This document shows positions 1 to 5,664 of a DNA stretch of 6,233 nucleotides, one piece after another. The DNA lies in the NCBI GenBank assembly GCA_965653495.1, contig CBFHAJ010000190.1, positions 1 through 6,233 on the forward strand, written 5' to 3'. This stretch comes from AG41 sp965653495. Lineage in GTDB: Bacteria; Gemmatimonadota; Gemmatimonadetes; Gemmatimonadales; GWC2-71-9. Numbering within the stretch: position 1 is the stretch's first letter; every line of letters starts with the position of its first letter. The notes below the pieces were generated by a model. It did no database searches and was not told the origin of the DNA. It saw nothing but the letters and a program-made list of their open reading frames with translations. A program made the position numbers and the translations under genes.

Positions 1-675
1 AGCGGTGGCGTCCCCGTGGCCGCGGCGTACTTCGCCGCGCTCGCGCGCCAGGACACGACCGATCCCGCCCCGTTGATCTTCGAGGCGAGCGCGTACATCT
101 GGTGGGCCGCGGCGCTCGAGAACGACGGCTACGAAGCGCCCGTCATCGATTCGCTGCTCGATCGCGCGATCGCGTCCGTCCGCGCCACACCGCCCGGTCC
201 CACCCGCGACTTCTGGCTCGCCACCGCGCTCGGCTACCGCGCCCGCCAGCGCGACCTCCAGGGGCACTCGTGGAGCGCCGCCAAGGACGCGAAGGCCATG
301 CGGGACGCCTACCGTCGCGTGCTCGCCAGCGACTCCGCTTGCGCCGACTGCTATCTCGGTCTCGGGGTCTATGAGTACGGGCTGGCCCGCGCCGGCGCCC
401 TGGCCCGTCTCGTGGCCAAGCTCGTGGGACTGGGGAGTGGCAACGCTGAGCGCGGTCTCGAGGACATGCGGCGAGCGGCCAGCACGGGAGACCTTGCCAA
501 GGTCGAGGCGAGCTGGGTCCTCGCCGCGGCGCTCATGCGGGAGGCGGCCCGCGCGCCGGCGGACCGCGTGACCCTCGAGCACGCGGCGCGGGAGGAAGTC
601 GATCGCCTCGCCGCGCGCTACCCGGGCAATCCGGTTTTTCAGCGCTTCCTGCGCGAGATGGCGGCAGCCGAGTGA
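1..675 (+). CDS. TPR-like helical-repeat protein, 5' end outside the window
   Basis: The reading frame is open from the first base to a TGA at 673-675, giving 224 codons. An in-frame GTG at 16 could be a start, but it has no visible ribosome binding site and the frame continues upstream, so I treat the gene as 5'-truncated by the window. The product is almost wholly alpha-helical and rich in Ala, Arg and Leu. It shows TPR-like spacing of small and aromatic residues. Numbering from the GTG, one unit around 97-122 contains AYRRVLASDSACADCYLGLG, and a second around 143-175 resembles 'GNAERGL..MRRAA..GDL..VEA'. It closes with a YPGNPVFQRFL stretch (202-212), as is common at the end of bacterial TPR-type hypotheticals. 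Such repeats mediate protein-protein contacts; no catalytic motif is visible. The signal peptide, if any, lies outside the window. The specific role is unknown. Confidence 0.75.
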   Translation, partial: SGGVPVAAAYFAALARQDTTDPAPLIFEASAYIWWAAALENDGYEAPVIDSLLDRAIASVRATPPGPTRDFWLATALGYRARQRDLQGHSWSAAKDAKAMRDAYRRVLASDSACADCYLGLGVYEYGLARAGALARLVAKLVGLGSGNAERGLEDMRRAASTGDLAKVEASWVLAAALMREAARAPADRVTLEHAAREEVDRLAARYPGNPVFQRFLREMAAAE

Positions 676-689
676 CCGGTCATGTGACC
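673..689. promoter_or_regulatory. TGACC/GGTCA half-site cluster (possible operator)
   Basis: The sequence reads TGACCGGTCATGTGACC. Bases 673-682 form a perfect 10-bp palindrome (TGACC|GGTCA), and a third TGACC half-site follows at 685-689 after TG. GTGACC also occurs as a direct repeat at 672-677 and 684-689. The cluster overlaps the stop codon of the TPR-like gene and lies about 95 bp upstream of the zinc-ribbon gene. This is a plausible place for a dimeric regulator controlling the zinc-ribbon/cyclase operon. There is no loop or T-run, so it is not a convincing terminator. No regulator can be named. Confidence 0.3.
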
Positions 690-771
690 CAAGCGCTGTT
701 GCGGCGTCGCCACTCTACCATCTGCGGAGCCGCGTTGGTACGATGGAGGAGGTTCGGTACCTGGGGCACCC

Positions 772-778
772 GGAGGAG
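772..778 (+). promoter_or_regulatory. Shine-Dalgarno GGAGGAG of the zinc-ribbon gene
   Basis: GGAGGAG ends 4 nt before the ATG at 783. It is the strongest SD on the plus strand here. It decides the start of the zinc-ribbon gene in favour of 783 over the in-frame GTG at 672. Confidence 0.7.
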
Positions 779-782
779 CGCC

Positions 783-1142
783 ATGGCCGACGTGCGGTGG
801 GCCAGAGTCGAGACCGATGCAAACTGGCGGCTGCGCCGGGGCGCTTGGTATCGCGTCGCGGATCTGACGACAGCCCAGGCGACGCTCGAGGTGAATCGCC
901 ACGGCGTGCCGGTGCCCCGCGCGTCGGTGAAGATCGTCGCGGCACCTCCCCAGTACTGGACGATTGTCCCGCGCCCCCGCGATGCCCGTAGCCTTCCGGC
1001 GCTGTGGGGCGACAAGTACGTGGTGTGCCCCGGGTGTCGCAACCGGGCGCAGCTCAAAGGGGCGCCGCAGTCGATGCGTTGCCCGCGCTGTGAACGCACG
1101 TTCCGGGTGGCCTGGGAGGAGTGGTTCGTCGCCGCAGTTTGA
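783..1142 (+). CDS. Zinc-ribbon protein of unknown function (119 aa)
   Basis: I do not recognise a named family. The 119-residue product has a basic, Trp-rich N-terminal half (about 1-65), predicted to be mostly beta. Its C-terminal zinc ribbon has paired CPGC and CPRC knuckles (Cys82, Cys85, Cys100, Cys103), giving C-x2-C-x14-C-x2-C. This could bind one Zn2+ and contact nucleic acid or a protein partner. The start at 783 is chosen for its SD (GGAGGAG, 4 nt spacing). The frame extends upstream to a GTG at 672 overlapping the previous stop, but those 37 residues are Arg-rich and look like translated noncoding DNA. No signal peptide or membrane segment is seen, so it is probably cytoplasmic. 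The stop is only 7 nt before the MASE1-GGDEF start, so the two are probably co-transcribed. A link to the cyclase is inference from position only. Confidence 0.8.
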   Translation: MADVRWARVETDANWRLRRGAWYRVADLTTAQATLEVNRHGVPVPRASVKIVAAPPQYWTIVPRPRDARSLPALWGDKYVVCPGCRNRAQLKGAPQSMRCPRCERTFRVAWEEWFVAAV

Positions 1143-1149
1143 GCCACGC

Positions 1150-2586
1150 ATGGCAGCTCACATCGGTGAACATCTACCCGCCGCAGGGCGGGGGCATCTC
1201 CTGACCGGCACCGTCCGGCGGGAGACGGTACGGCGTGCCGGGCTGTGGGTCGGCATCGCCGCGGCGTACTACATCACTGGACGGCTGGGCCTCCGGCTCG
1301 CGGTCGTCAACCCCAGCGTGACCGCCGTGTGGCCTCCCGCCGGCATCGCCCTGGCAGCGGTGTTGCTCGCCGGATACCAGGTCTGGCCGGCCATCATGGT
1401 CGGCGCGTTCCTGGTGAACCTCTCCACGACCGGCTCGGTGCCCAGCGCCCTGGCGATCGCGGCGGGGAACACGCTGGCGGCGTTGGTCGGCGTGTATCTC
1501 GTCAACCGTTTCGCGCGCGGCCGTCGCGCTATGGAGCGGGCACGCGACGTCTTCATGCTCGCGCTACTCGCGGGCATGGTCAGCACGCTGGTGAGCGCCA
1601 CCGCCGGCTCCCTCGTCGTCTCCCTCGAGGGGCTGGCGCGGTGGAGGGATTTCGGGTCCATCTGGCTCACCTGGTGGCTGGGCGATACGGTCGGCGACGT
1701 GGTCGTCGGGCCGGTCATCATGCTGTGGACGTTGCGGCCGCGAGTCCGCTGGACGCGCCGCCAGGTGCTCGAGGTCGCGGGCCTGCTCGTGTGCGTCGTG
1801 GTGGTGGGCCTGGCGGTGTTCGATGGCGCGTTTGGCTGGCGCGACCGGCATTATCCGCTCGAGTTCCTGTGCGTGCCGCTGCTCCTGTGGGCGGCGTTCC
1901 GATTCGATCCTCGTGAGGCCGCCAGCCTGGTGCTGGTCCTGTCCGGCGTCGCGATTGCCGGCACCATGTCGGGGTACGGCCCCTTCGCGCAACAGACCTG
2001 GGGCGAGTCGCTCCTGCTGCTACAGGCGTTCATGGGGGTGACCGCCATCATGACGCTGGTGCTGGCCGCCGCGGTCGCCGAGCGCCGCGAGGCGGAGGAG
2101 CGGCTGCGCCGGCTCGCCGTGAGCGATCCGCTCACGGGTCTCTCGAACTATCGGCAGCTCGTTCAGGCGCTCGACACCGAGATCAAGCGGTCGTCGCGCA
2201 CCGACCGGCCCTTCGCCGTGGTGCTGCTGGATCTCGACGGTCTGAAGACGATCAACGATCGCTTCGGCCACCTGGTCGGGAGCCTGGCGCTGCGGCGGGT
2301 GGCGGAAACGCTGCTCGGGTCGTGCCGGGGCATCGACACGGCGGCGCGCTTCGGCGGCGACGAGTTCGCGCTCGTGCTTCCTGAGACGGACGAACGGGCC
2401 GCGTGGCACGTCGCGCGCCGCGTCGCCGAGCGCGTCGCGCGCGACGGGGAGGAGCCGGTGCTCTCCGTCAGCATCGGCGTCGCGGTCCATCCCAAGGACG
2501 GGGCGTCGCTCGAGGCCCTGCTCAACTCAGCGGACCACTCCCTCTACGAAACGAAGGCCCATCATCGCCGCCGCGCGGCGGTCTGA
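1150..2586 (+). CDS. MASE1-GGDEF membrane cyclase, possible Hypr-type (cGAMP) enzyme
   Basis: This 478-residue protein has an N-terminal MASE1 integral-membrane sensor domain (about 30-310) and a C-terminal GGDEF nucleotide cyclase domain (about 320-470). MASE1 marks seen include NPSVTAVWPPAGIALA (54-69) and WWLGDTVGDVVVGP (175-188), within roughly eight to ten hydrophobic segments. A short coiled linker (308-322, AERREAEERLRRL) joins the two. In the GGDEF domain the metal-binding DLD (361-363), IND with Asn369, GGDEF itself (402-406) and an I-site RGID (393-396) are intact, so the enzyme should be active and product-inhibited. The usual GHxxGD motif is GHLVGS (373-378). Ser378 sits where ordinary diguanylate cyclases have the guanine-binding Asp (PleD Asp344), as in Hypr GGDEFs that make 3',3'-cGAMP. 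The product is therefore c-di-GMP, cGAMP or a mixture. The start at 1150 is the first ATG after the zinc-ribbon stop; the longer frame to 964 runs inside that gene. The SD is weak, so translation may be coupled. Confidence 0.9.
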   Translation: MAAHIGEHLPAAGRGHLLTGTVRRETVRRAGLWVGIAAAYYITGRLGLRLAVVNPSVTAVWPPAGIALAAVLLAGYQVWPAIMVGAFLVNLSTTGSVPSALAIAAGNTLAALVGVYLVNRFARGRRAMERARDVFMLALLAGMVSTLVSATAGSLVVSLEGLARWRDFGSIWLTWWLGDTVGDVVVGPVIMLWTLRPRVRWTRRQVLEVAGLLVCVVVVGLAVFDGAFGWRDRHYPLEFLCVPLLLWAAFRFDPREAASLVLVLSGVAIAGTMSGYGPFAQQTWGESLLLLQAFMGVTAIMTLVLAAAVAERREAEERLRRLAVSDPLTGLSNYRQLVQALDTEIKRSSRTDRPFAVVLLDLDGLKTINDRFGHLVGSLALRRVAETLLGSCRGIDTAARFGGDEFALVLPETDERAAWHVARRVAERVARDGEEPVLSVSIGVAVHPKDGASLEALLNSADHSLYETKAHHRRRAAV

Positions 2587-2604
2587 CCGGCTCCCACCCC
2601 AGCG

Positions 2605-2634
2605 TTGACCCCCGGCGTCACGCCCCGGTAGGTT
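2605..2634 (+). promoter_or_regulatory. Possible sigma-70-type promoter of the MATE gene
   Basis: TTGACC (2605-2610, 5 of 6 to the -35 consensus) is followed after 18 bp by TAGGTT (2629-2634), which keeps the T1, A2 and T6 of a -10 box. Transcription would start close to 2641-2643, at or next to the ATG at 2643, giving a nearly leaderless mRNA. It lies in the 56-bp gap after the cyclase stop. The -10 match is weak, so this is a candidate only. Confidence 0.35.
2614..2624. promoter_or_regulatory. Dyad GGCGT-C-ACGCC in the MATE promoter spacer
   Basis: GGCGTCACGCC is a perfect 5-bp inverted repeat around one base. It sits between the candidate -35 and -10 boxes of the MATE gene, where a bound repressor or activator could act. 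The loop is too small, and there is no T-run, for a terminator. In such GC-rich DNA a dyad of this length can occur by chance. Confidence 0.2.
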
Positions 2635-2642
2635 GTGGCGCC

Positions 2643-3983
2643 ATGACCAGCGTCGTCCGCGCGCCGGGCTCGCTCACCGTCGGGCCGCTCCGGCCCGTGA
2701 TCTTGAAGCTCGCCACCCCCGCCGTCGCGATGATGGCGTGTCACTTCACCTTCAACCTCATCGATGCGGTGTGGGTGGGACGGCTGATCGGGCCGGCGGC
2801 GCTCGCGGCGGTGTCCACGGCGGGCTTTTACGTGTGGGTGCTCTTGTCGCTGGGCGAGATGGTGGAAGTCGGCCTGATCGCGGTGGCGGCGCGGCGCCAC
2901 GGCGAAGGTCACCCCGATCTGGCCGCGCGCGCGGCGGGCGCCGCCGTTCTGTACGCCCTCGCCGCCGGCACCGGCGTCTCGCTGCTGGGCTTTGCCCTCA
3001 CGCGCGCCTTGTTCCACCTGATGGCCGTGCCCCCCGACGTGGCCGCGCTCGGCCACGCCTACCTGCACACCTGGCTGCTGGGAGGACCGCTCGTGTTCGG
3101 GTTCTTCGCGATCGAGGCGACGTTTCGCGCGTCCGGCGACACGCGCACGCCGTTCGTGCTGCTCGCGCTCTCGGTCGTGCTGTCGATCGGGCTCGACCCC
3201 CTGCTCATCGCCGGCGTCGGGCCGTTCCCCAGGCTCGGCGTCGAGGGCGCAGCCATGGCGTCGGTCATGGTGCGCGGGGGTGGGTTCCTGGTGGGCATCG
3301 GCATCGCTTTGCGGCGTGGTCTGCTCCGGCTGGACGCCCCCGACTGGCGCGCCCTCCCCACCGTGCTGCGCGTGGGCGTCCCGCTGTCGCTGGCAGGGGT
3401 ACTGCTTTCAGTCGTCTACATGTGGCTGACGCGGTACACGTCGCGTTTCGGCACGGCGGCGCTCGCCGCGCTGGGTGTCGGTCACAAGGTCGAAGGAATC
3501 GGGTTCATCGCCATCTCGGGATTCGCGCTCTCGGCTTCGGCGCTCGTCGGTCAGAATCTCGGCGCGCGGCAAGAGGCGCGGGCGCGCCAGGCCGTGCGCC
3601 TCACGGTGGGCTACTGTCTCGCGGTCACGGTGGTCACCGCGGTGGCGTTCCTGGCCATCCCGCGGACCCTGGTCGGGGTGTTCACCACTGATCCGGCCGT
3701 GATCGTCGACGGGAGCATGTACCTGCGCGTGATCGCCGCGGCGCAAATCGGCCAGACGTTCGAGATCATTCTGGAGGGCGCGCTCGCGGGCGCCGGCTAC
3801 ACGCTGTGGCCGCAGCTTACCAGCACCGCCCTCACGCTGTTACGCGTGCCGCTCGCCGCCTGGTGGTCCGGCGCGCTCGGCGTGCTCGGGATCTGGCTCG
3901 CGCTGTCGGTCACGGCCGTGTCGCGGGGCGGAGCCATGACGCTCTTCTGGCTGGGGGGTGCGTGGCGAGCAACGCGTGTATGA
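2643..3983 (+). CDS. MATE family efflux transporter
   Basis: This 446-residue inner-membrane protein has about twelve hydrophobic segments in two homologous halves, the normal size and layout for MATE (NorM/DinF-type) exporters. These use a Na+ or H+ gradient to expel cationic drugs, dyes or metabolites. Family marks are the N-terminal FNLIDAVWVGRLIGPAALAA (37-56, with Asp41 in the conserved helix-1 position), ATFRASGDTRTP (159-170) at the end of the first half, and ASALVGQNLGARQEARA (298-314) in the second half. The second-half counterpart of the GAGDT motif reads GALAGAGYTLWP (379-390), with Tyr where Asp is usual. The start at 2643 is the ATG just after a possible promoter. The frame runs back to 2403, but that part overlaps the end of the cyclase gene and is hydrophilic shadow sequence. 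Only a weak GGTAGG lies upstream. The substrate cannot be told from sequence. The SAM hydrolase gene follows 42 nt downstream on the same strand. Confidence 0.92.
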   Translation: MTSVVRAPGSLTVGPLRPVILKLATPAVAMMACHFTFNLIDAVWVGRLIGPAALAAVSTAGFYVWVLLSLGEMVEVGLIAVAARRHGEGHPDLAARAAGAAVLYALAAGTGVSLLGFALTRALFHLMAVPPDVAALGHAYLHTWLLGGPLVFGFFAIEATFRASGDTRTPFVLLALSVVLSIGLDPLLIAGVGPFPRLGVEGAAMASVMVRGGGFLVGIGIALRRGLLRLDAPDWRALPTVLRVGVPLSLAGVLLSVVYMWLTRYTSRFGTAALAALGVGHKVEGIGFIAISGFALSASALVGQNLGARQEARARQAVRLTVGYCLAVTVVTAVAFLAIPRTLVGVFTTDPAVIVDGSMYLRVIAAAQIGQTFEIILEGALAGAGYTLWPQLTSTALTLLRVPLAAWWSGALGVLGIWLALSVTAVSRGGAMTLFWLGGAWRATRV

Positions 3984-3986
3984 GGA

Positions 3987-4014
3987 CGCGTTCCGCGTTC
4001 CAACTTCCGCGTTC
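3987..4014 (+). repeat. Tandem 7-bp repeat, CGCGTTC x4 (one degenerate)
   Basis: Four consecutive heptamers read CGCGTTC, CGCGTTC, CAACTTC, CGCGTTC. They fill most of the 42-bp gap between the MATE and SAM hydrolase genes, just before the start codon at 4026. The third unit differs at two positions. The array could be a simple-sequence (slippage) tract, a phased protein-binding site, or a piece of a dispersed repeat. Nothing in the window decides between these. Confidence 0.5.
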
Positions 4015-4025
4015 GGCGGTCTAGC

Positions 4026-4769
4026 ATGGCCACCCTCATCACCCTGCTCACCGATTTCGGCAGCGCCGACAGCTACGTCGGCGAGCTGAAGGGGGTGTTG
4101 CTGTCGCAGGTGCACGGCGTGGTGCTGGCAGACATCACACACCAGGTGCCGCCCGGCGACGTGCGGGCCGCGCAGTACGTGCTGTCGAGGGTGTGGCGCC
4201 GGTTCCCGCAAGGGACCGTCCATCTGGCCGTGGTGGATCCGGGCGTGGGGACGGAGCGGCGGGCGCTCGCGGCGCAAACGGGCGGGCACTTCTTCGTCGC
4301 CCCCGACAACGGCCTCCTGTCGTTTCTACCGGCGGGGGCACCGTTCGCCTCCCTCCCGATACCGCCCGGTGCCGCGCCCACGTTCCACGCCCGCGATGTG
4401 TTTGCGCCGGCGGCGGGCCAGCTCGCGCTGGGTGCATCGTTGTCGCATCTGGGGCATCCCGTCAGCGACGTGTACCGTGCCCCGCTCCCCGCTCCCCGTC
4501 ACGACGGCGCCGCCGTGGTCGGCGAGGTGATTTACGTCGATCGCTTCGGCACGCTGATCTCCAACATTGCGGGCGAGGCGGTCGAGCCGGGCGTACGCAT
4601 CAAGGTGGGAAGTGTCGAGATCGGCACGTTGTCGCGCACGTTCGGCGATGTGCCGCGGGGCGTGCTGCTCGCGTTCGTCGGCAGCGGCGGCACGGTGGAG
4701 ATCGCGGTGCGCGACGGCAGCGCGGCGCGACTGCTAGGAGTCGGAGTGGGAGCTGAAGTGCGGGCCTGA
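4026..4769 (+). CDS. SAM hydroxide adenosyltransferase (SAM hydrolase, DUF62 family)
   Basis: The 247-residue cytoplasmic enzyme belongs to the fluorinase/chlorinase-related DUF62 family. These enzymes attack S-adenosylmethionine with water-derived hydroxide to give adenosine and methionine. Family motifs appear in order: LLTDFGSADSYVGELKG (7-23), ADITHQVPPGDVRAAQY (35-51), VHLAVVDPGVGTERR (65-79), VAPDNGLLS (91-99), FHARDVFAPAA (120-130) and VIYVDRFGTLISN (168-180). The last reads TLISN where NLITN is common. The Asp-Arg-His triad of the hydrolase subgroup fits Asp71, Arg78 and His121. I see no mark of a halogenase, so a fluorinase or chlorinase role is unlikely. The start at 4026 fits the family, whose members begin a few residues before the TDFG motif; no good SD is present. 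It may be read from the MATE transcript 42 nt upstream. Its last 11 codons and stop overlap the convergent anti-sigma gene. The physiological role of the family is poorly defined. Confidence 0.93.
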   Translation: MATLITLLTDFGSADSYVGELKGVLLSQVHGVVLADITHQVPPGDVRAAQYVLSRVWRRFPQGTVHLAVVDPGVGTERRALAAQTGGHFFVAPDNGLLSFLPAGAPFASLPIPPGAAPTFHARDVFAPAAGQLALGASLSHLGHPVSDVYRAPLPAPRHDGAAVVGEVIYVDRFGTLISNIAGEAVEPGVRIKVGSVEIGTLSRTFGDVPRGVLLAFVGSGGTVEIAVRDGSAARLLGVGVGAEVRA

Positions 4770-4994
4770 AGGCGTCGGGATCTTCACCTTCGCCATCACC
4801 CGCTCGACGAACCCAAACTCGGGTGCGAAGCGCGTCAGCTGCGCCAGCTCGCGCAGCAGCTTGCGCTCGCGCTCGGCGATGGCGCGGCAGTCGCCACACG
4901 ACGCCAGGTGCGCCTCGCGCGCCGCGGGCAGCAGACCCTGCGCCCACAGCTCGAGTTCGTCTTCGGTCAGGTGCTGCAAGAGGGGCTGCGTCAT
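4734..4994 (-). CDS. Zinc-binding anti-sigma factor (zf-HC2/ZAS type)
   Basis: This 86-residue soluble protein carries the ZAS (zf-HC2) signature H-x3-C-x2-C as HLASCGDC (His29, Cys33, Cys36). The N-terminal helix is LTEDELELWAQGLLP (9-23) and a charged helix follows (38-56). Such proteins bind ECF sigma factors and hold them inactive; in redox-sensing members zinc release on cysteine oxidation frees the sigma. Unlike many relatives it has no transmembrane segment or periplasmic sensor domain, so any signal would be cytoplasmic. The start at 4994 has AGGAC 6 nt upstream on the minus strand. It lies 34 nt downstream of the sigma gene on the same strand, the classic sigma/anti-sigma operon order. 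Its last 11 codons (residues 76-86, Ser/His-rich) and its TAG overlap the tail of the SAM hydrolase gene. Confidence 0.88.
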   Translation of the reverse strand: MTQPLLQHLTEDELELWAQGLLPAAREAHLASCGDCRAIAERERKLLRELAQLTRFAPEFGFVERVMAKVKIPTPSGPHFSSHSDS

Positions 4995-5000
4995 TGGTCC

Positions 5001-5005
5001 GTCCT
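5001..5005 (-). promoter_or_regulatory. Shine-Dalgarno AGGAC of the anti-sigma gene
   Basis: Read on the minus strand, AGGAC ends 6 nt before the ATG at 4994. It lies in the 34-nt gap after the sigma stop and supports this start over any inner one. Confidence 0.5.
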
Positions 5006-5028
5006 ACGGGTGTCTCGGGGACTGAGTT

Positions 5029-5664
5029 TCACTCGCGCCGATCCTCCAGGTAGGTCCGTAATTCGTTGCGGGCGCGGTGGATATACGTCTTCACCGTGCC
5101 CAGCGGGAGATCCAGCATGCGGGCGATCTCCTCGTAGGAATGACCCTCCACGTGGCGCAGCAGGATACAGGAGCGGTACTCGGGGCGCAGCTTGGCGATC
5201 GCCCGCTCGATCGCTCCGCCCAGCTCGCGGGCCTCGAGCTCCTGGAGCGGCGACTCTCCCTTGTCGCCGAGCTGCAGGGAGGTGGCGCGCATGGCCTCGG
5301 GGGTCGTGGCGTTGGGCGAGCCGTCCAGCGAGAGCGTGTCGAGCTCCCGTTTCCGCAGCTGATCGATGGCGGCGTTGTTGGCGATCTTGAAAATCCACGA
5401 CGAAAAGCGGAACTGCGGATTGTACAACCCGAGTCCGTTGAGGACCTTGATGAAGGTTTCCTGCGCGAGGTCTTCCGCGAGCCCGCGATCGCGCACCATG
5501 CGATAGATGAGCGAAAACACGGGCCGCTCGTAGCGGCGCACCAGCTCGCGAAACGCCGCTTCGTGACCCTGTTTGGCCCACTCGACGACCTCCTGGTCGC
5601 TGGCGCCTGTCAGGTGGCCCGGCCTATCTTTCGCGCCTATGGCGCACCCCTTGGGAAGGTCCAC
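5029..5664 (-). CDS. ECF-type (RpoE-like) RNA polymerase sigma factor
   Basis: With the GTG at 5664 as start the product is 211 residues. Sigma region 2 spans about 23-106. It includes the core-binding and -10-recognising stretch RDRGLAEDLAQETFIKVLNG (58-77) and FSSWIFKIANNAAIDQLRKR (87-106). A polar linker (107-141) follows, then sigma region 4 at about 142-203 with the -35-binding helix-turn-helix YEEIARMLDLPLGTVKTYIH (177-196). No region 1 or 3 is present, as expected for ECF (group 4) sigmas. The start is uncertain. GTG 5664 has GGGAGG 3 nt upstream, TTG 5694 has AGGA 4 nt upstream, and CTG 5613 would avoid overlap. There is no in-frame ATG before the conserved core. GTG 5664 would overlap the 5' end of divergent ubiE by 26 bp. 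The partner anti-sigma gene follows 34 nt after the stop. Target genes are unknown. Confidence 0.9.
   Translation of the reverse strand: MDLPKGCAIGAKDRPGHLTGASDQEVVEWAKQGHEAAFRELVRRYERPVFSLIYRMVRDRGLAEDLAQETFIKVLNGLGLYNPQFRFSSWIFKIANNAAIDQLRKRELDTLSLDGSPNATTPEAMRATSLQLGDKGESPLQELEARELGGAIERAIAKLRPEYRSCILLRHVEGHSYEEIARMLDLPLGTVKTYIHRARNELRTYLEDRRE
5625..5630 (+). promoter_or_regulatory. Possible -10 box (TATCTT) of ubiE
   Basis: TATCTT matches TATAAT at four of six positions and ends 8 nt before the ubiE ATG at 5639. This is the same distance as in the candidate MATE promoter. It would give a leaderless or near-leaderless mRNA, which fits the absence of an SD before this ATG. No -35 box is visible 16-18 bp upstream. 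The element lies inside the likely 5' coding part of the opposing sigma gene. Confidence 0.25.

Noticed and set aside
738..761. Possible stem GGTAC/GTACC with GGAGGAGG in the loop
   Set aside because: The 5-bp stem is short with a 14-nt loop, and the functional SD at 772-778 lies outside it.
672..782. N-terminal extension of the zinc-ribbon gene from a GTG overlapping the upstream stop
   Set aside because: The added 37 residues look like translated noncoding DNA, and the ATG at 783 has a GGAGGAG SD at 4 nt.
964..1149. N-terminal extension of the MASE1-GGDEF frame
   Set aside because: It runs inside the zinc-ribbon gene in another frame and adds Arg/Ser-rich sequence; MASE1 homology begins after the ATG at 1150.
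639..1151. Long minus-strand open frames (170 and 155 codons) opposite the zinc-ribbon gene
   Set aside because: GC-rich antisense shadows: Arg/His/Pro-rich products with no family motif, lying opposite a gene with a strong SD and a zinc ribbon.
2403..2642. N-terminal extension of the MATE frame
   Set aside because: It overlaps the end of the GGDEF domain; MATE proteins start close to the first helix, which fits ATG 2643.
2020..3068. Minus-strand frames opposite the cyclase end and MATE start (156, 120 and 168 codons)
   Set aside because: Low-complexity Arg/His/Gly-rich shadows with no recognisable domain, opposite well-supported genes.
2633..3691. Plus-strand 352-codon frame inside the MATE gene
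   Set aside because: Extremely Arg-rich +1-type shadow without hydrophobic segments; the MATE frame carries all the conserved motifs.
4026..4769. Fluorinase/chlorinase (halogen-using) activity for the DUF62 protein
   Set aside because: The Asp-Arg-His set fits the hydroxide-using SAM hydrolase subgroup, and no halogenation genes are nearby.
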